A stretch of DNA of 64,000 bases from JAUVZF01 sp964539385 (GTDB taxonomy: Bacteria > Planctomycetota > Phycisphaerae > FEN-1346): contig CAZIJC010000006.1 of assembly GCA_964539385.1 (NCBI GenBank), positions 1-64,000 on the forward strand, in the 5' to 3' direction. This document shows positions 62,691 to 64,000 of this stretch, one piece after another. The number at the start of each line of letters is the position of its first letter. Position 1 is the stretch's first letter. Position numbers and translations under genes: made by a program. The notes beneath the pieces are model-generated. The model ran no database searches. It had not been told where the DNA came from and worked only from the letters and a program-made list of their open reading frames with translations.

Positions 62691-64000
62691 ATGGATTCTC
62701 TTTTGTTTCTGATGGTTGCTGCCGCGCTGCTGGCGGCCGTGTGGGTGCCTGTGGTTGCGGATGCGGCCGTGGTGAACGAGTCGGCGCGCCGGATCCCGGT
62801 GGCCTACGACGTGGACGTGGTGGTCGTGGGCGGTTCGACCGCCGGCGTCGAGGCCGCCGTGGCTGCCACAAGGGCCGGCGCCACGGTCTTCCTGGCGGCC
62901 CCGCGGCCGTATCTGGGCGAGGACATCTGCGCGACGAAACGCCTGTGGCTCGAAGCGGGCGAGACGCCGCCCACGCCGCTCGGACTCAAACTCTTCTCCG
63001 ACACCGGCGAGGCGCCCGCCCAGAAGGACCCGCGTGCCCTTCCCTTCACCTACAAGGCCGATCTGCCGTCGGCCGGCGTCCACAAGGACCGGCGGCCCCC
63101 CCGCCTGACCGATGGCCGTCTCGGCCCCCCCGAGACCGAGAGCGTCCAGTACGACGGCGACGTGACGATTCTGTGCGACCTCGGCAAGCCGCAGGACGTG
63201 GCCGAGGTTCGGGCCGTCGTGTTCCACCGCGCGGGCGACTTCGGCCTCGGCGGCGCGGCCGTCGAGACATCGGCCGACGGGAAGGTCTGGGCCGACGCCG
63301 TCGCGCTCGGGCCCGGCGCATCGGGCGGCGACTCGATCACCGCGACGGCGCCGATCGGCGCGACGCTCCGCCACGCACGGTTCCGTTTCAAACGGGCCGA
63401 GGGCACGAAGCGAATCCTTCTCGGCGAGATCATGCTCCTGCGGCCGAAGGGGCAGACGACCGCCGATGTTGCGACCGCCGGCGCTCCCGTCTCTCGCGGT
63501 CCCGTGCGGCCGATGCACGTCAAGAAGGCGCTCGACGAGGCGGCGCTGGCGGCCGGCGTGAAGTTTCTCTTCGGCTGCTACGTGACGGATGTCCTGACCG
63601 ACGCCGCCGGCAAGCCGGCCGGCATCGTCATGGCGAACCGGTCGGGGCGGCAGGCGGTCCCGGCGAAGGTCATCATCGACGCGACCGACCGGGCGCACGT
63701 TGCACGCATGGCCGGGGCCGAGTTCCGGCCGTACCCGAAGGGCAAGCAAGAGTTCAAGCACGTCGTCATCGGCGGCGACGTTCAGAAGGCCGGGGGCGTC
63801 TCCGGCCGCAAGGTCGGCCTTCGGTTCGGGGCGGCCGAGATCATCGAGTACACGCTCCGCCTGCCGATGGCCGACTCTTCGTACGCCTCCTTCGCCGAGG
63901 CGAACCAGAAGGCCATCGACGCCACGTTCCACCCGCGGCAGTTGGACGCCTCGGAGATACCCTTCCAGGTTCCGCCCGACTCCGTCAGAGGCCGGGCGAG
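62691..64000 (+). CDS. FAD-dependent oxidoreductase with an inserted beta-sandwich-like segment, 3' truncated
   Basis: The gene runs off the window end; 436 codons are visible. A signal peptide (LLFLMVAAALLAAVWVPVVA) is followed by the FAD site VDVVVVGGSTAGVEAAVAAT, and DICATKRLWLEAGE follows as in FAD_oxidored (PF12831) proteins. Between about residues 130 and 270 lies a segment (YDGDVTILCDLGKPQDVAEV, TSADGKVW) like the F5/8 type C/discoidin fold, after which oxidoreductase sequence resumes (KKALDEAALAAGVKFLFGCY, VIIDATDRAHVARMAGAEF). Such nested architecture is seen in planctomycete secreted oxidoreductases; the substrate is unknown. Confidence 0.82.
   Translation, partial: MDSLLFLMVAAALLAAVWVPVVADAAVVNESARRIPVAYDVDVVVVGGSTAGVEAAVAATRAGATVFLAAPRPYLGEDICATKRLWLEAGETPPTPLGLKLFSDTGEAPAQKDPRALPFTYKADLPSAGVHKDRRPPRLTDGRLGPPETESVQYDGDVTILCDLGKPQDVAEVRAVVFHRAGDFGLGGAAVETSADGKVWADAVALGPGASGGDSITATAPIGATLRHARFRFKRAEGTKRILLGEIMLLRPKGQTTADVATAGAPVSRGPVRPMHVKKALDEAALAAGVKFLFGCYVTDVLTDAAGKPAGIVMANRSGRQAVPAKVIIDATDRAHVARMAGAEFRPYPKGKQEFKHVVIGGDVQKAGGVSGRKVGLRFGAAEIIEYTLRLPMADSSYASFAEANQKAIDATFHPRQLDASEIPFQVPPDSVRGRA

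Noticed and set aside
1..64000. tRNA or rRNA genes
   Set aside because: No cloverleaf-like sequence with TTC-type T-loop and acceptor pairing, and no rRNA-like stretch, was recognised by eye; a tRNAscan-SE run would be decisive.
1..64000. Prophage or large integrated element
   Set aside because: No phage structural, integrase or terminase genes were seen; only the small PIN cassette shows bracketing repeats.

Overview
The window is a high-GC chromosomal segment of a Planctomycetota bacterium, probably from an uncultured Phycisphaerae-like lineage. The assignment is an inference from gene content: several Tat-exported sulfatases, Tat-type Gfo/Idh/MocA oxidoreductases, two prenyltransferase/squalene-oxidase-repeat proteins (one ending in a DUF4159-like domain), a YdjY-domain protein, ribosomal protein S16 and GyrB with long low-complexity tails, and futalosine-type menaquinone genes. 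A run of exactly 100 N beside a 15-bp tandem repeat shows that this is a scaffolded draft assembly.

Layout. 0-6 kb: end of a flavoprotein reductase, maf, a DUF192 lipoprotein, a small membrane protein, a squalene-cyclase-fold protein, the assembly gap, and a YdjY protein. 6-9.6 kb: a tight minus-strand operon mqnA-mqnC-HD protein-purine nucleoside phosphorylase. 9.7-12.1 kb: four lipoproteins forming two related pairs. 12.4-16.6 kb: asnB, then a PIN toxin and small partner inserted between purB and a second copy of the purB 3' end. 16.7-23.5 kb: an HTH/receiver-like regulator with two palindromes at its start codon, DUF167, a zincin-like metallopeptidase, a methyltransferase, the rpsP-trmD-rplS operon and an MsbA-like ABC exporter. 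23.5-27.3 kb: the replication-origin neighbourhood (dnaA, dnaN, a dciA-like gene). 27.4-41.2 kb: a catabolic/export island of three sulfatases, two aldo/keto reductases with ferredoxin-like tails, a sialate O-acetylesterase-like enzyme, a putative glycosidase and a DUF4159 protein, lying between the dnaA-dnaN-dciA cluster and gyrB. 41.4-46.7 kb: gyrB, an oxidoreductase, rmuC. 46.7-47.6 kb: a REP-associated tyrosine transposase (RAYT) surrounded by REP palindromes. 47.7-54.3 kb: LOG protein, argB, zinc ribbon, membrane protein, purN, pabB, pabC. 54.4-59.7 kb: a lipoprotein, a long TPR protein, a second lipoprotein, rodA. 59.9-64 kb: an oxidoreductase, a HEAT-repeat protein, hicBA and a truncated FAD oxidoreductase.

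The most notable feature is the repeat landscape. A REP family with conserved flanks (GTTAGCCGC and GCGCGTGCC) but a varying, self-complementary stem occurs about 15 times. Copies surround the RAYT gene, sit inside the rpsP-trmD-rplS operon, form the stop codon of the YdjY gene, and one is read through in frame inside pabB. At least four other palindrome families are present, including one read through inside asnB. The other strong candidate is the PIN/antitoxin cassette bracketed by two diverged purB 3' ends, which looks like gene-end-targeted insertion. No tRNA, rRNA, CRISPR array or prophage was recognised.
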